Shown here piece after piece: positions 17,329 through 25,769 of a stretch of DNA of 45,508 nucleotides. Where the stretch lies: the NCBI RefSeq assembly GCF_029255125.1, contig NZ_JAPUVR010000134.1, positions 1 through 45,508 on the forward strand, in the 5' to 3' direction. The stretch is from Accumulibacter sp. GTDB taxonomy: Bacteria > Pseudomonadota > Gammaproteobacteria > Burkholderiales > Rhodocyclaceae. Under the pieces are notes generated by a model. That model was not told the DNA's origin. It made no database searches and saw nothing but the letters and a program-made list of their open reading frames with translations. The translations under genes were made by a program, and so were the position numbers. The first letter of the stretch is position 1; each line of letters begins with the position of its first letter.

Positions 17329-20300
17329 GGCCGCCTCCCTGCTGCCGGGCAGCACCTGTCGAGGCGCCAGCCGGTAGCTCTTGCGCACTTGCAAGCGCCG
17401 CGTCGCCGCCCGCCTTGCCGCGCCCAGCGCTGATTCTTTCCACGACATAGAACGTCACCGGGATGATGAAGATCGCCAGACAGCTTGCCGCGAGCATGCC
17501 GCCAATGACGGCACCGCCCATCACCTGACGCGAAACGGCACCGGCGCCGCTGGCGATGGCGAGCGGAACACAGCCCAGAATGAAGGCGAAGGAGGTCATC
17601 AGGATCGGCCGCAGGCGCAATCGGGCACCTTCCAGCGTCGCTTCGACCAACGACAGCTCGCCTTTCCGGTGCTCCATGCGGGCAAATTCGACGATCAGAA
17701 TGGCGTTCTTCGCGGCCAGTCCGATCAGCATGACGAGACCGATCTGGGCATAGACATTGTTTTCCTGGCCGCGCACGAGCAGCGCGAGGAAAGCGCCGGC
17801 GACGGCAATCGGCGTGCCGAGGAGGACCGAGAAGGGCAGCGACCAGCTTTCATACTGGGCAGCCAGGATGAGGAAGACGCAGAGCAGCGAGAAGGCAAAG
17901 ATCGCCATCGGTGAAATTCCCTCCTGCGCGCGCTTCTCCTGGTACGACATGCCCAGGTAGCCGTAGCCCATGTCGCTCGGCATGGTTTCCGCGAAGACCT
18001 CCTCGAGCGCCTGCATGACCTGCGCCGAACTGTAGCCGGGGGCTGCCGAGGCATTGATCTGCGCGCTGCGGTAAAGGTTGTAGCGCATCGTGAACTCCGG
18101 GCCGACTACCTCGCGGATCGTCGTCAGCGCCGACAAGGGGACGGCTTCACCTTTGGCATTGCGCACCGAGAATTGGCCGATGTCCTCGATCTTCGTCCGG
18201 TACTCCCCCTCGGCCTGGATGTAGACCTGCCATTGGCGGCCAAAGCGGTTGAAATAGTTGATGAAGCCGCTACCGAGGAAGCTCTGCAGCGTCTTGTAGA
18301 CGTCATTGATGTTGACCCCCTGCTTGAGCACCTTGTCGCGGTCGACCTCGATGAAGCGCTGCGGAACGGTCGGCCGGAAGGTCGTCGACACGCCGGTTAA
18401 CTCGGGACGCTTGCGTGCCGCCTCGATGAACTTGTTGGTGTTCTCGGCGAGGAACTGGATGTCCTTGCCGGCACGGTCCTGGAGAATGAAGGTCGCTCCG
18501 CCCGAGGTGCCGACGCCGGGAATCGCTGGTGGCGGGAACGAGAAGCCGATGGCGCCGCTGATCCCGGCCAGCTTCTGATTCAACGCGGCCTTGATCGCCG
18601 CGTACTGTTCCTCCGGCTTCTTGCGCGCCGCCCACTCCTCGAGCGTGATGAAGAAGAAAGCGCTGTAGGTATTCTGAACCTGGCTCAACATGCTGAAGCC
18701 GATGACCGAGGTCGAGTACTTGATCCCCGGCACCTGCAGGATCAGTTCCTCAGCCTGGCGGGCGATTTCGCGTGTGCGCTGCAGCGAGGCGCCGTCCGGC
18801 AGTTGTACGCCGGCAAAGACGTAGCCCTGGTCTTCGTCGGGCAGGAAGCCGCTCGGGACGATCCTGCCGAGCAGGCCGGCGGCAGCGGTCAAGGCGAGCA
18901 GGAAAAACAGGCTGACCACACTCTTGCGAATGGCGACGCGGCAGATACCGACATAACCGGTCGTCAAGCGGCCGAAGACGCGGTTGAAGCCGTCGTAGAA
19001 CTTCTGCAAGGGACCGCTTCCACGCTGCTTCGGCTTGAGCAGCAGTGCGCAGAGCGCCGGGCTCAGGGTGAGCGCATTGAACGCCGAGATGACCACCGAG
19101 ATGGCGATGGTGACGGCAAACTGCTGGTAAAGCTGACCCGTGATGCCGGGAATGAAAGCGGTGGGGACGAAGACCGCCGCCAGAATGACGGCGATCGCAA
19201 TCACTGGGCCGGTTACTTCCTCCATCGCCTTGAGCGTTGCCTCGCGCGCCGAAAGGCCGTGCTCGATGTGCTGCTCGACCGCTTCGACGACGACGATCGC
19301 ATCGTCGACGACAAGCCCGATGGCGAGCACCAGGCCGAAGAGCGAGAGCGTGTTGATCGAGAAACCGAAAAGCGGGAAGAGCATGAACGTGCCGACAAGC
19401 GACACGGGAACCGCCAGCAACGGGATCAGCGTCGCGCGCCAACCCTGCAGAAAGGCGAAAACGACGATGATGACGAGGACCAGCGCTTCGATCAGCGTGT
19501 GCTGGATTTCCTTGATCCCTTCGGTAACCGACAGGGTCGTGTCGAGCGCGATGACGTAGTCGAGATCGGGCGGGAAACTGTCCTTCAGCTTGGCCATCAG
19601 CTTGCGCGCACCGTCGGCGGCTTCCAGCGCGTTTGCTCCCGGCATCTGGTAGAGCGCGACCAGCGCCGCCGGCTTGCCGTTGAAACGCCCCTCGATGCTG
19701 TACGTCTGGGCGCCGAGCTCGATGCGCGCGACATCGCGTACGCGGACCAGCGAGCCGTCGCTGTTCGCCCGCAGAACGACGTTGCCGAACTCCTCCTCAC
19801 TCTGCAGCCGGCCCTGCGCGCGTACTGCATAGGTGAACTCCTGGCCCGCCGGAACGGGTTCGGCGCCGACCGTTCCTGCCGGATTCACCGTGTTCTGCGT
19901 GTTGATCGCGTTGACGATCTCGGGAATCGTGATGTTCAGACGAGCGAGTCGGTCCGGCCTGACCCATAGCCGCATGGCGTACTGTCCGGCGCCGAAAACG
20001 GTGACGCTGGCGATTCCCTGCACCCGCGTCATCTGATCGTTGATGTTGATATACGCGTAGTTGGCCAGGAAGACGTTGTCGTAGGTGCCGTTGGGCGAAA
20101 ACAGCGCGAACATGACGAGCGGCGAGGCGGCCGACTTTTGCACCGTCACCCCGGCATTGCGCACGTCGGCCGGCAGTTGCGACTCGGCCTGACCCTTGCG
20201 CATCTGCGCGAGAAGTTGGTCGGTGTTCGCGTCGGTGGCAATGTCGAAGTTGACCGTCAGCGTCGATTGCCCGTTATTCGCGTTGATCGAATACATGTAG

Positions 20301-20527
20301 TTCATGTTGTCGACGCCGGACATCTGCTGCTCGATCGGCGTCGCCACGGCTTGTTCGACGGTCAGTGCATCAGCCCCGGTGTAGCTGCTGTTGACCTTGA
20401 TCTCCGGCGGAACGATGTTCGGAAACTGGGCAATGGGTAGCCCGCTCATGGCGATCAGGCCAACCAGGGTCATCAGGATCGAGATGACCATGGCGACGAT
20501 CGGCCGGTTGATGAAGAAGCTGGCCAT
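17321..20527 (-). CDS. HAE1-family RND multidrug efflux pump
   Basis: A 1068-aa inner-membrane proton/drug antiporter of the AcrB/MexB/MexF type. The N-terminus MASFFINRPIVAMVISILM is characteristic. Proton-relay residues are in place: Asp408 and Asp409 in GLVVDDAIVVVE (AcrB 407/408) and Lys940 in GLAAKNAILIVEF (AcrB 940). The two large periplasmic loops and twelve predicted membrane helices are complete. The adaptor gene ends six bases upstream, and the outer-membrane gene overlaps its 3' end. Substrate range cannot be read from the sequence; the genes could be named only by homology to acrB/mexB-type systems. Confidence 0.95.
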   Translation of the reverse strand: MASFFINRPIVAMVISILMTLVGLIAMSGLPIAQFPNIVPPEIKVNSSYTGADALTVEQAVATPIEQQMSGVDNMNYMYSINANNGQSTLTVNFDIATDANTDQLLAQMRKGQAESQLPADVRNAGVTVQKSAASPLVMFALFSPNGTYDNVFLANYAYININDQMTRVQGIASVTVFGAGQYAMRLWVRPDRLARLNITIPEIVNAINTQNTVNPAGTVGAEPVPAGQEFTYAVRAQGRLQSEEEFGNVVLRANSDGSLVRVRDVARIELGAQTYSIEGRFNGKPAALVALYQMPGANALEAADGARKLMAKLKDSFPPDLDYVIALDTTLSVTEGIKEIQHTLIEALVLVIIVVFAFLQGWRATLIPLLAVPVSLVGTFMLFPLFGFSINTLSLFGLVLAIGLVVDDAIVVVEAVEQHIEHGLSAREATLKAMEEVTGPVIAIAVILAAVFVPTAFIPGITGQLYQQFAVTIAISVVISAFNALTLSPALCALLLKPKQRGSGPLQKFYDGFNRVFGRLTTGYVGICRVAIRKSVVSLFFLLALTAAAGLLGRIVPSGFLPDEDQGYVFAGVQLPDGASLQRTREIARQAEELILQVPGIKYSTSVIGFSMLSQVQNTYSAFFFITLEEWAARKKPEEQYAAIKAALNQKLAGISGAIGFSFPPPAIPGVGTSGGATFILQDRAGKDIQFLAENTNKFIEAARKRPELTGVSTTFRPTVPQRFIEVDRDKVLKQGVNINDVYKTLQSFLGSGFINYFNRFGRQWQVYIQAEGEYRTKIEDIGQFSVRNAKGEAVPLSALTTIREVVGPEFTMRYNLYRSAQINASAAPGYSSAQVMQALEEVFAETMPSDMGYGYLGMSYQEKRAQEGISPMAIFAFSLLCVFLILAAQYESWSLPFSVLLGTPIAVAGAFLALLVRGQENNVYAQIGLVMLIGLAAKNAILIVEFARMEHRKGELSLVEATLEGARLRLRPILMTSFAFILGCVPLAIASGAGAVSRQVMGGAVIGGMLAASCLAIFIIPVTFYVVERISAGRGKAGGDAALASAQELPAGASTGAARQQGGGHA

Positions 20528-20533
20528 GACCGC

Positions 20534-21799
20534 CTATTCCTTCTTGGCTGCGGCGGGCGATGCCGTCTGGGCGGGCGGCTGGCCGGATGCGCCGGCCGCC
20601 GGTCCCGCGCTGGTGGCATACGGCTTGGGCGTTACCGGACTCCCCGGCCTCACCTTCTGCGTGCCTTCGGCAACGACCATTTCGCCTGCCCGCAGCCCCT
20701 GGCGGATGATCCATTCCGTGCCGATGCGCTCGCCGACCACCACCGGCCGAACGTCTGCCTTGTTGTCGGGGCCGATCACGGCGACCAGGTGCTTGCCCTG
20801 GACCTCGTTCACCGCGCGTTGCGGAACAAGCAGCGCGTCCTTTTCGACCGACATCGTCGCCCTGATCCGGCCGTACTGCCCAGGCCGCAGCAGCCGGTTC
20901 GGGTTCGGGAAAAGCGCTGCCGCCTTGAATGTCCCGGTAGTCGCTTCCGCCTGCCGGTCGAGCAGCGAGAAGCGACCGCGGTGCGCATAGGTCGAACCAT
21001 CGACCAGAATCAATTCAAGCGGAACATGCTCCGCCTTGCGGCTGGCTGCCGTTGCTCCGCCAGCCACCTTCAGGTACTCGCGCTCGCTGATGTTGAAATA
21101 GACCTTGATCGGGTCCACAGCCGAGACCGTGGTCAGCTCGCCGTTCATTCCCGGGCTGAGCAGGTCACCGATCTGCGCCTTGGCAATTCCGGCAATGCCG
21201 GTGATCGGTGCGCTGATGCGCGTGAAGCCGAGGTTGAGGCGGGCCGTCTTCAACGCCGCGTCAGCCGCCGCGAGTTCAGCCCGGGCCGACTGCTCGGCGC
21301 CGGTCGCGTCGTCGAGATCCTTCTGGCTGACCGCATTCTTCTCGGCCAACGGCTTGATCCGGGCGAGGTTGGCGCGTGTCGTCTGATGGCGCGCCAGTCG
21401 CTGGGCGCGCACGCCGCTGGCTTCCTCGACGGCGGCTTCAAAGGTGCGCGGGTCGATTTCGAAGAGGACTTGCCCTTTCCTGACCAGATCGCCTTCGCGG
21501 TAATGTTGGCTGATCAGGTAGCCGGTGACCTGCGGCCGAATATGCGCATTGACATCGCCATCAAGCGAGGCGATCCATTCGGCGGTAAGCGGCACATCGC
21601 GCTGCACGACGCCGACCACTTCGACGATCGGTGGCGCAGGCGCCACCGCTGCCTGCTCCTTGCCGCAGCCGGCGGCGAGCAGGATGAGCGGAGCGGCGCA
21701 CAGAACGGTGCACAGTTGGTGGCTCCATTGGGCGTGGGCAGTGCCTCGCTGGCAAGGGCGCAGGTGTCGGGAGAGGCGTGGGGTCTGGGTGAGCGTCAT
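20534..21799 (-). CDS. RND efflux periplasmic adaptor (membrane fusion protein)
   Basis: A 421-aa periplasmic adaptor linking the pump to its outer-membrane duct. ATG 21799 follows a CAGGAG stretch on the - strand. The lipobox LLAAGC puts the acylated cysteine at about residue 45 after an unusually long n-region, so a start further in is possible. Family features include the lipoyl half-motif GYLISQHYREGDLVRKGQVLFEIDP, a coiled-coil hairpin at roughly residues 115-180, and a beta-barrel and membrane-proximal domain with LRPGQYGRIRATM. The C-terminus is rich in Ala, Pro and Lys. It is the first gene of the efflux-malQ operon; no regulator gene is adjacent. Confidence 0.93.
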   Translation of the reverse strand: MTLTQTPRLSRHLRPCQRGTAHAQWSHQLCTVLCAAPLILLAAGCGKEQAAVAPAPPIVEVVGVVQRDVPLTAEWIASLDGDVNAHIRPQVTGYLISQHYREGDLVRKGQVLFEIDPRTFEAAVEEASGVRAQRLARHQTTRANLARIKPLAEKNAVSQKDLDDATGAEQSARAELAAADAALKTARLNLGFTRISAPITGIAGIAKAQIGDLLSPGMNGELTTVSAVDPIKVYFNISEREYLKVAGGATAASRKAEHVPLELILVDGSTYAHRGRFSLLDRQAEATTGTFKAAALFPNPNRLLRPGQYGRIRATMSVEKDALLVPQRAVNEVQGKHLVAVIGPDNKADVRPVVVGERIGTEWIIRQGLRAGEMVVAEGTQKVRPGSPVTPKPYATSAGPAAGASGQPPAQTASPAAAKKE

Positions 21800-22139
21800 G
21801 GCAGCTCCTGCACGGGTGGAGATCGAGCGACAGGGCAAGGTGTGGTCAGGAAAAACCCTGCCGGTCGACCGCGCGCCGCGCCGTTTCCCCACCTCGCCCT
21901 GCTCCAGTTGCCATTATACGTGGAGGTTGCGCCGCAATAGGGAGAGGCGTACGATCGAGATCGCTTTCGGTTTATGACAAAGGCCTGTCAAGGCAGGGCG
22001 TTTGGAACGAGTTGTCGGGCGCCAGCAGCAAAGCCAGCAGACAAGGACTGGCGAAACCGGAGCGTTGGACCGGCAGCAGAAGGCGCACCGCTCGAACGGG
22101 CGCTGCCTCCCTGCCTGGCTCAGCATCACAACCCCTAGT
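21800..22139. promoter_or_regulatory. Divergent intergenic region, candidate - strand -10 box
   Basis: 340 bases separate the efflux operon (-) from the 72-aa gene (+) and hold no supported gene. The only strong promoter-like element is TATAAT on the - strand at 21918-21913, about 110 bases before the adaptor ATG. I see no good -35 at the right distance, so the assignment is tentative. No clear + strand promoter or repressor operator was recognised. Confidence 0.35.
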
Positions 22140-22358
22140 ATGAAAGGAATGGAAGCAGTGGCCGGACAAGTTCTTGTATTGATCAACAGACTGATCGATG
22201 CGCGCGCCAAGGGCAACCCGACGGTTGCCAGTACCACCCGAACCAAACTGCTGTTGAAGGGAATCAAGGCAGAGAACTGGACTCCCTCTTCAGCCGACGA
22301 TCCCGCGATGCTCGCCAAGGTTCGTGACGTGGCAAGAGAAATGGGCGTTGCCATCTGA
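22140..22358 (+). CDS. Small protein of unknown function upstream of FIST gene
   Basis: A 72-aa soluble protein, MKGMEAVAGQVLVLINRLID at its start and REMGVAI at its end. I do not recognise a family. It looks mostly helical, with a hydrophobic N-terminal helix (about residues 5-20) and a basic middle (TRTKLLLKGIKAENW). ATG 22140 was chosen because the open frame upstream reads as non-coding. A second start at MEAVAGQ three codons later is also possible. It ends 35 bases before the FIST gene, so the two are probably co-transcribed and the small protein may be a partner of the sensor; that is inference. Confidence 0.7.
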   Translation: MKGMEAVAGQVLVLINRLIDARAKGNPTVASTTRTKLLLKGIKAENWTPSSADDPAMLAKVRDVAREMGVAI

Positions 22359-22393
22359 CCTCGCCATCGCAAAAAATACAAGGAGTTGTCAAA

Positions 22394-23506
22394 ATGATCA
22401 AAACAGCCTTATCGAAAGCGACCGTGACCGCCGAAGCGGTCGAAGAACTGGCCGCACAACTGCATGGTGTCGTGGCGAGCGTCGTTCTGCTCTTCTATTC
22501 GTCCCAGCATGATGCCCGGGAAGTTGCCCGCCTTGCCCGGAACGCTTGGCCGGAAGCGCACACGATCGGTTGCTCCACCTCCGGAGAAATTGTTTCGGGT
22601 GAAATGACCGATGGCGCGATCGCCGCAATGGCGATCGACCGCACGGTCGCTGTCGAGGTCTCCGTCGCGGTCGTCAGCGATATGGGCGACGCAAGCCGAG
22701 TGGACGCTGCCTGCCAACAACTCGGGTCGGCGCTCCATGGCGACGTTGGGCAGCACGTCGGCATCGTCCTGATGGATGGCCTGTCGGGCAAGGAGGAGGC
22801 GGTGATGGATCGCCTTGGCGACCTGACCGACCTGCGCTTCATTGGCGGTTCGTCTGGCGATGACCTGGCGTTCTCCGCGACCTCTCTGATTGTCGACGGT
22901 GACGCGCTGAGCAATGCCGCGGTTCTCGCTGTCCTGCACGTCCCGGCAGGCTACCGGGTGATCAAGACGCAGTCATTCTGCCGTGCCGGCAAGCAGTTGA
23001 CGCCGACGCGCGTCGACGCCGCCAAACGCGAAGTCATCGAGTTCGACGGCAAGCCGGCGAGCGAGGCCTACTGCGAGGCGGTCGGCGCCCGAACAGTCGA
23101 GGAAGCGGGCACCCGGTTCATGTCCAATCCGGTCGGGCTGATGGACGGAGACGAACCCTACGTCCGTTCGCCACAAGCTTTCGACGGCCATGCACTGAAG
23201 TTCTACTGCGCTGTCAGCGAAGGGATCGAGCTTGATCTCCTGCAGTCGACCGACATACTGGCCGATACGCAGCGTGCGCTGGCCGAAGCCAACAGCGATG
23301 GTCGAGTAATCGGCATCCTCAACTTCAACTGCATCCTGCGCACGCTCGAACTCAAAGCGCAGAACAAGACCCATGAGTACGCAAGCCTGTTCTCGCTGCC
23401 GACCGCCGGTTTTTCAACCTATGGCGAAGCCAACATCGGGCATATCAACCAGACGGCGACGATGATAGCGTTTCTTGGTGTGGACGCGGGCGCCGAACCG
23501 GCGTAG
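22394..23506 (+). CDS. FIST-domain sensory protein
   Basis: A 370-aa cytoplasmic protein with FIST_N (about residues 20-215) and FIST_C (about 220-355) domains and no other module. Key stretches are the N-terminal SVVLLFYSSQHDAREVAR and TIGCSTSGEIVSGEMTDGA, then the core FIGGSSGDDLAFSAT, and the C-terminal VIGILNFNCILRTLELK and GFSTYGEANIGHINQTATM. FIST proteins are proposed small-ligand sensors in signalling chains, often next to histidine kinases or cyclases; none is adjacent here. The start has AAGGAG 12 bases upstream. The transcript shows no clear terminator before the RfaH-like gene. Confidence 0.92.
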   Translation: MIKTALSKATVTAEAVEELAAQLHGVVASVVLLFYSSQHDAREVARLARNAWPEAHTIGCSTSGEIVSGEMTDGAIAAMAIDRTVAVEVSVAVVSDMGDASRVDAACQQLGSALHGDVGQHVGIVLMDGLSGKEEAVMDRLGDLTDLRFIGGSSGDDLAFSATSLIVDGDALSNAAVLAVLHVPAGYRVIKTQSFCRAGKQLTPTRVDAAKREVIEFDGKPASEAYCEAVGARTVEEAGTRFMSNPVGLMDGDEPYVRSPQAFDGHALKFYCAVSEGIELDLLQSTDILADTQRALAEANSDGRVIGILNFNCILRTLELKAQNKTHEYASLFSLPTAGFSTYGEANIGHINQTATMIAFLGVDAGAEPA

Positions 23507-23650
23507 CGCGTAGCGGGTGCCGTCGATCCGGCAGTCACCTTCGGCGCGTCGGATTCCCGCGGTGGCGCTACGCCAAACGCGGGCCAGCCATGCAAGCCGC
23601 TTGACGGTGCGGGCCCGATGCGTCGATACTTGCCGCCCGCAAATTGTTCC

Positions 23651-23688
23651 CGCCTTCGTCGATCGTTCGCCGTCGATCGACGAAGGCG
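23651..23688 (+). promoter_or_regulatory. 15-bp perfect inverted repeat ahead of the RfaH-like gene
   Basis: CGCCTTCGTCGATCG (23651-23665) and CGATCGACGAAGGCG (23674-23688) are exact reverse complements around an 8-nt TTCGCCGT loop. The right arm ends nine bases before the GTG start proposed for the RfaH-like protein and contains the only purine-rich GAAGG upstream of it, so the hairpin would hide the ribosome-binding site. No T-run follows, which argues against an intrinsic terminator. It could also be an operator for a dimeric regulator. Confidence 0.7.
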
Positions 23689-23697
23689 CCCAGGCCA

Positions 23698-24216
23698 GTG
23701 CCTCAGCTTTCGCCCACGTCATCCCCCTGGTACGTCTGCTTCACCAAGCCCCGACAAGAGGCGACTGCCGTGCGCAAGCTCGAAGAGCAAGGTTACGAAG
23801 TCTTCCTTCCGATGTTTACCCGCTGGGAGAAAACGACTCGTGGTTGGTCCATGAGGCAGCAGGTCATGTTCCCGCGCTACGCCTTCGTCCGCTGCTCGCG
23901 CTCGGAACAGAGCATCGCGCCAATTCGCAGCACGCCGGGCGTCACCGGGCTTGTCAAGTTTGGCAACACACTGGCCCAGATCGGTCACGAGACACTGTCG
24001 GCCATCCGTCACCTGGCGGAGCGGCAGGCGCGCGCGGCAGACGGGACCGGTTCGCCGTTCCAACCGGGCGAGGTGGTGAGCGTTTCAGATGGACCGCTGA
24101 AGGGGATGAGCGGTATCGTTTCGTCCATTGCCGCAGATCGGGTTGTTGTTCTGCTCAAACTACTTGGGCGCGAGAAACCGGTTGTTATGCCATGTGAACA
24201 TGTGACCTCGGGCTGA
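23698..24216 (+). CDS. rfaH: RfaH-like NusG-family transcription antiterminator
   Basis: A 172-aa NusG paralogue. The NGN domain runs from SPWYVCFTKPRQEATAVRKL (about residue 9) through the hallmark MFPRYAFVRCSRSE and STPGVTGLVKFGN. The KOW domain has FQPGEVVSVSDGPLKGMSGI (about residues 119-138). The sequence resembles RfaH (WYLLYCKRG, LFPNYLFVEF, TRGVSHFVRFG) more than the housekeeping NusG at 681-1214. GTG 23698 gives RfaH-like length; an alternative TTG at 23644 would place the hairpin inside the gene. RfaH-type factors load at ops sites and suppress Rho termination in long surface-polysaccharide operons. The polysaccharide locus starts just downstream and an ops match lies at 25479. Confidence 0.87.
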   Translation: MPQLSPTSSPWYVCFTKPRQEATAVRKLEEQGYEVFLPMFTRWEKTTRGWSMRQQVMFPRYAFVRCSRSEQSIAPIRSTPGVTGLVKFGNTLAQIGHETLSAIRHLAERQARAADGTGSPFQPGEVVSVSDGPLKGMSGIVSSIAADRVVVLLKLLGREKPVVMPCEHVTSG

Positions 24217-24530
24217 TCCTCCTACTGGCTATCACTGCGCCTTGCGGCGTCTTCGCGCGTATCGCGGGAGCAGTAGGAGCGCGGCGGCAGACGAATCATG
24301 AATCGCACGAGTACCAGTATCGGTGGCCGCGGCTTGTGAGCCAGTCGAAGAAGCGTCGTGGTGATCTACAGATTTGTTAGAGCAATGACTTGCAACGCAG
24401 CGATGAATTGCCACGGCTGATCATGTCTCCGAGTAGCGCTGAAAGCGGCTGAAGTCGGTTGATGAGAGTGGAGGGCACGAGGGGCTAGCTGGTCACAGTA
24501 CAAGCACCAGGGACCCTACAGTCTGCCTTG
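24217..24530. other. Non-coding stretch after the RfaH-like gene
   Basis: About 310 bases with no supported gene. CTCCTACTG (24219-24227) and CAGTAGGAG (24271-24279) form a 9-bp inverted repeat with a 43-nt spacer immediately after the stop. It might act in transcript ending or stability but lacks a T-run. The remainder is unremarkable up to the IS5-like left end at 24531. Confidence 0.4.
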
Positions 24531-25145
24531 GGAAACGCTGATTTGAGCGCCGACAGATCATGCGTATGGTATAATGGACACGTCAGGTAAGGTGGGATTG
24601 GCCAATGATTCAGATCAGCTTTTCGGAAGCCGAGTTTGCCGCGAAGAAGCGGGTAACGAAGTACGCGCTCCTTATTGCCGACGTGGAAAAGCTGGTACCC
24701 AGGCGGGAACTGCTGGCGGTCATCGACCCGCATTACCCGACGAAGCGCGGGCGGCCGCCGATCGGGCCGGGGCGAATGCTGCGGGTGTATCTGGTCGAGG
24801 AATGGTACAGCCTGCCGGATGGAAGGGCGGCGAAATCGACCGGGAAAGCGCGACGCTGGCGGCAAGCACTGGCGTTACAACCTGCAGATGTGTCGGCGGT
24901 GAGCAACCTCCGAAGTTTGGCGGCAAAAAGCGCGAGTCAGCATAAGTTCAGGCATGTAGATGCCGCGCGCACAGTTATGCCACGGCGTACCCTTCCTTCC
25001 ACCGCGTCACGGGCTTTGCTGCGCCTGGCAGGCGCCCACACCCTCGACCCGGCTCCAGGCACGCAATTTGCATGCTGGATGTGTCGTTAACGCGCTAGAT
25101 TCCGCGGCCTTGGCGCTTCTTGAGGTCCATTGATCAGCGCTTCCT
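24531..25145 (+). mobile_element. Internally deleted IS5-family element, copy A
   Basis: The left end GGAAACGCTGATTTGAG and right end TTGATCAGCGCTTCC (25130-25144) are imperfect inverted repeats also found at the other IS5-like copies in this window. Between them only about 615 bases remain instead of about 1.2 kb. The N-terminal transposase part (24605 to about 24840) is recognisable: MIQISFSEAEFAAKKRVTKY, then IDPHYPTKRGRPPIGPGRMLRVYLVEEWYSLPDG. It then runs out of frame into sequence without similarity to the right half of copy C. A TATAAT at 24570-24575 may be the element's own promoter. It cannot code for an active transposase. Confidence 0.75.
24605..24840 (+). pseudogene. IS5-family transposase, N-terminal fragment
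   Basis: The frame starting at ATG 24605 matches the IS5 transposase N-terminus (helix-turn-helix region with RMLRVYLVEEWYSLPDG) for about 78 residues. After that the reading frame no longer resembles the family. All three catalytic residues (DDE) lie in the missing part, so the fragment is dead. The paralogous stretch at 38403-38690 is about equally well preserved. Confidence 0.75.
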
Positions 25146-25768
25146 TAAGAGTGGAAGCAAGCCCAGCTCAGGCTAGCAGCGCTGGCGCGGTTTACACTTA
25201 GCTGTCCGCTGCCGTGTTGGAACAGGTACCGCCGATAAGCCCACAAAGATGAATTTCTTCCCATTTCGCGAGTCGCTGGAGTAGCACAATGGCCCGCTTC
25301 ACGGGATAATTCGTCAACAATCGCTGCTTGGGCTGATGCGACCTGTATCGGCCCGCCTCGTGGGTGAGCGCGGCGTAGGAGGTCAGACGCTGGAAGTGTG
25401 GGCCGCCAAACGTAGGGTGGTCGCTTCTCAGGGTGGTTCCACTACATCAAGCTGCTGAATGCGGAAGCATTCGGGCACGGCGGTAGCGTGGTTGAAGTGG
25501 GGTTACCGGAGGTTCCAGCGAGCCTTGGCCAGCAGAAGGGCATTGAGTTAAGTGGGTAGCCTTGTGCCCCGTCGGCGGAAGGCAGAGGGCGTCCAGCCCG
25601 AGCAGAAGTGGCGACGGTTGACCCAATGCTGTAACCGCCACCGGAATCAGGTTGCGGATCGGAAACGGTGCTGGCGAAGCTTGCGTTTCAGGCTCGTCGG
25701 AGCGTTAGCAATCCAGCGCGCGGATGCTGTTGTCAAATCCGGTGCGCCAAATTTCATAAGCATGAGCG
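25146..25768. other. Leader-like region upstream of the polysaccharide genes
   Basis: About 620 bases between IS remnants, with no supported gene. Its notable content is the ops-like site at 25479-25490 and the hairpin before it, annotated separately. One + strand frame reads WFHYIKLLNAEAFGHGG through the ops site but I do not recognise it and it is not preceded by a start or ribosome-binding site. I could not identify a convincing promoter. Confidence 0.4.
25455..25490 (+). promoter_or_regulatory. ops element with upstream hairpin (JUMPstart-like)
   Basis: GGCGGTAGCGTG at 25479-25490 is an exact copy of the 12-nt ops core found before E. coli RfaH-dependent operons (consensus GGCGGTAGnnTG). 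It is preceded by an 8-bp stem, CTGAATGC/GCATTCGG with one U-G pair, closed by a GGAA tetraloop (25455-25474). This parallels the JUMPstart leader, where a small stem-loop lies just before ops. It is on the coding strand of the glycan genes and downstream of the RfaH-like gene, but 1.8 kb before wzx because a decayed IS256-type gene intervenes. RNA polymerase pausing and RfaH loading here is inference. Confidence 0.65.
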
Positions 25769-25769
25769 G

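Noticed and set aside
18803-19969. + strand open frame of 388 codons opposite the RND pump
   Set aside because: Low-complexity, charged translation typical of an antisense shadow; the pump reading has conserved proton-relay residues.
23500-23574. 10-bp inverted repeat GGCGTAGCGC/GCGCTACGCC after the FIST gene
   Set aside because: Arms are 55 bases apart with no T-run; too weak to call a terminator in GC-rich DNA.
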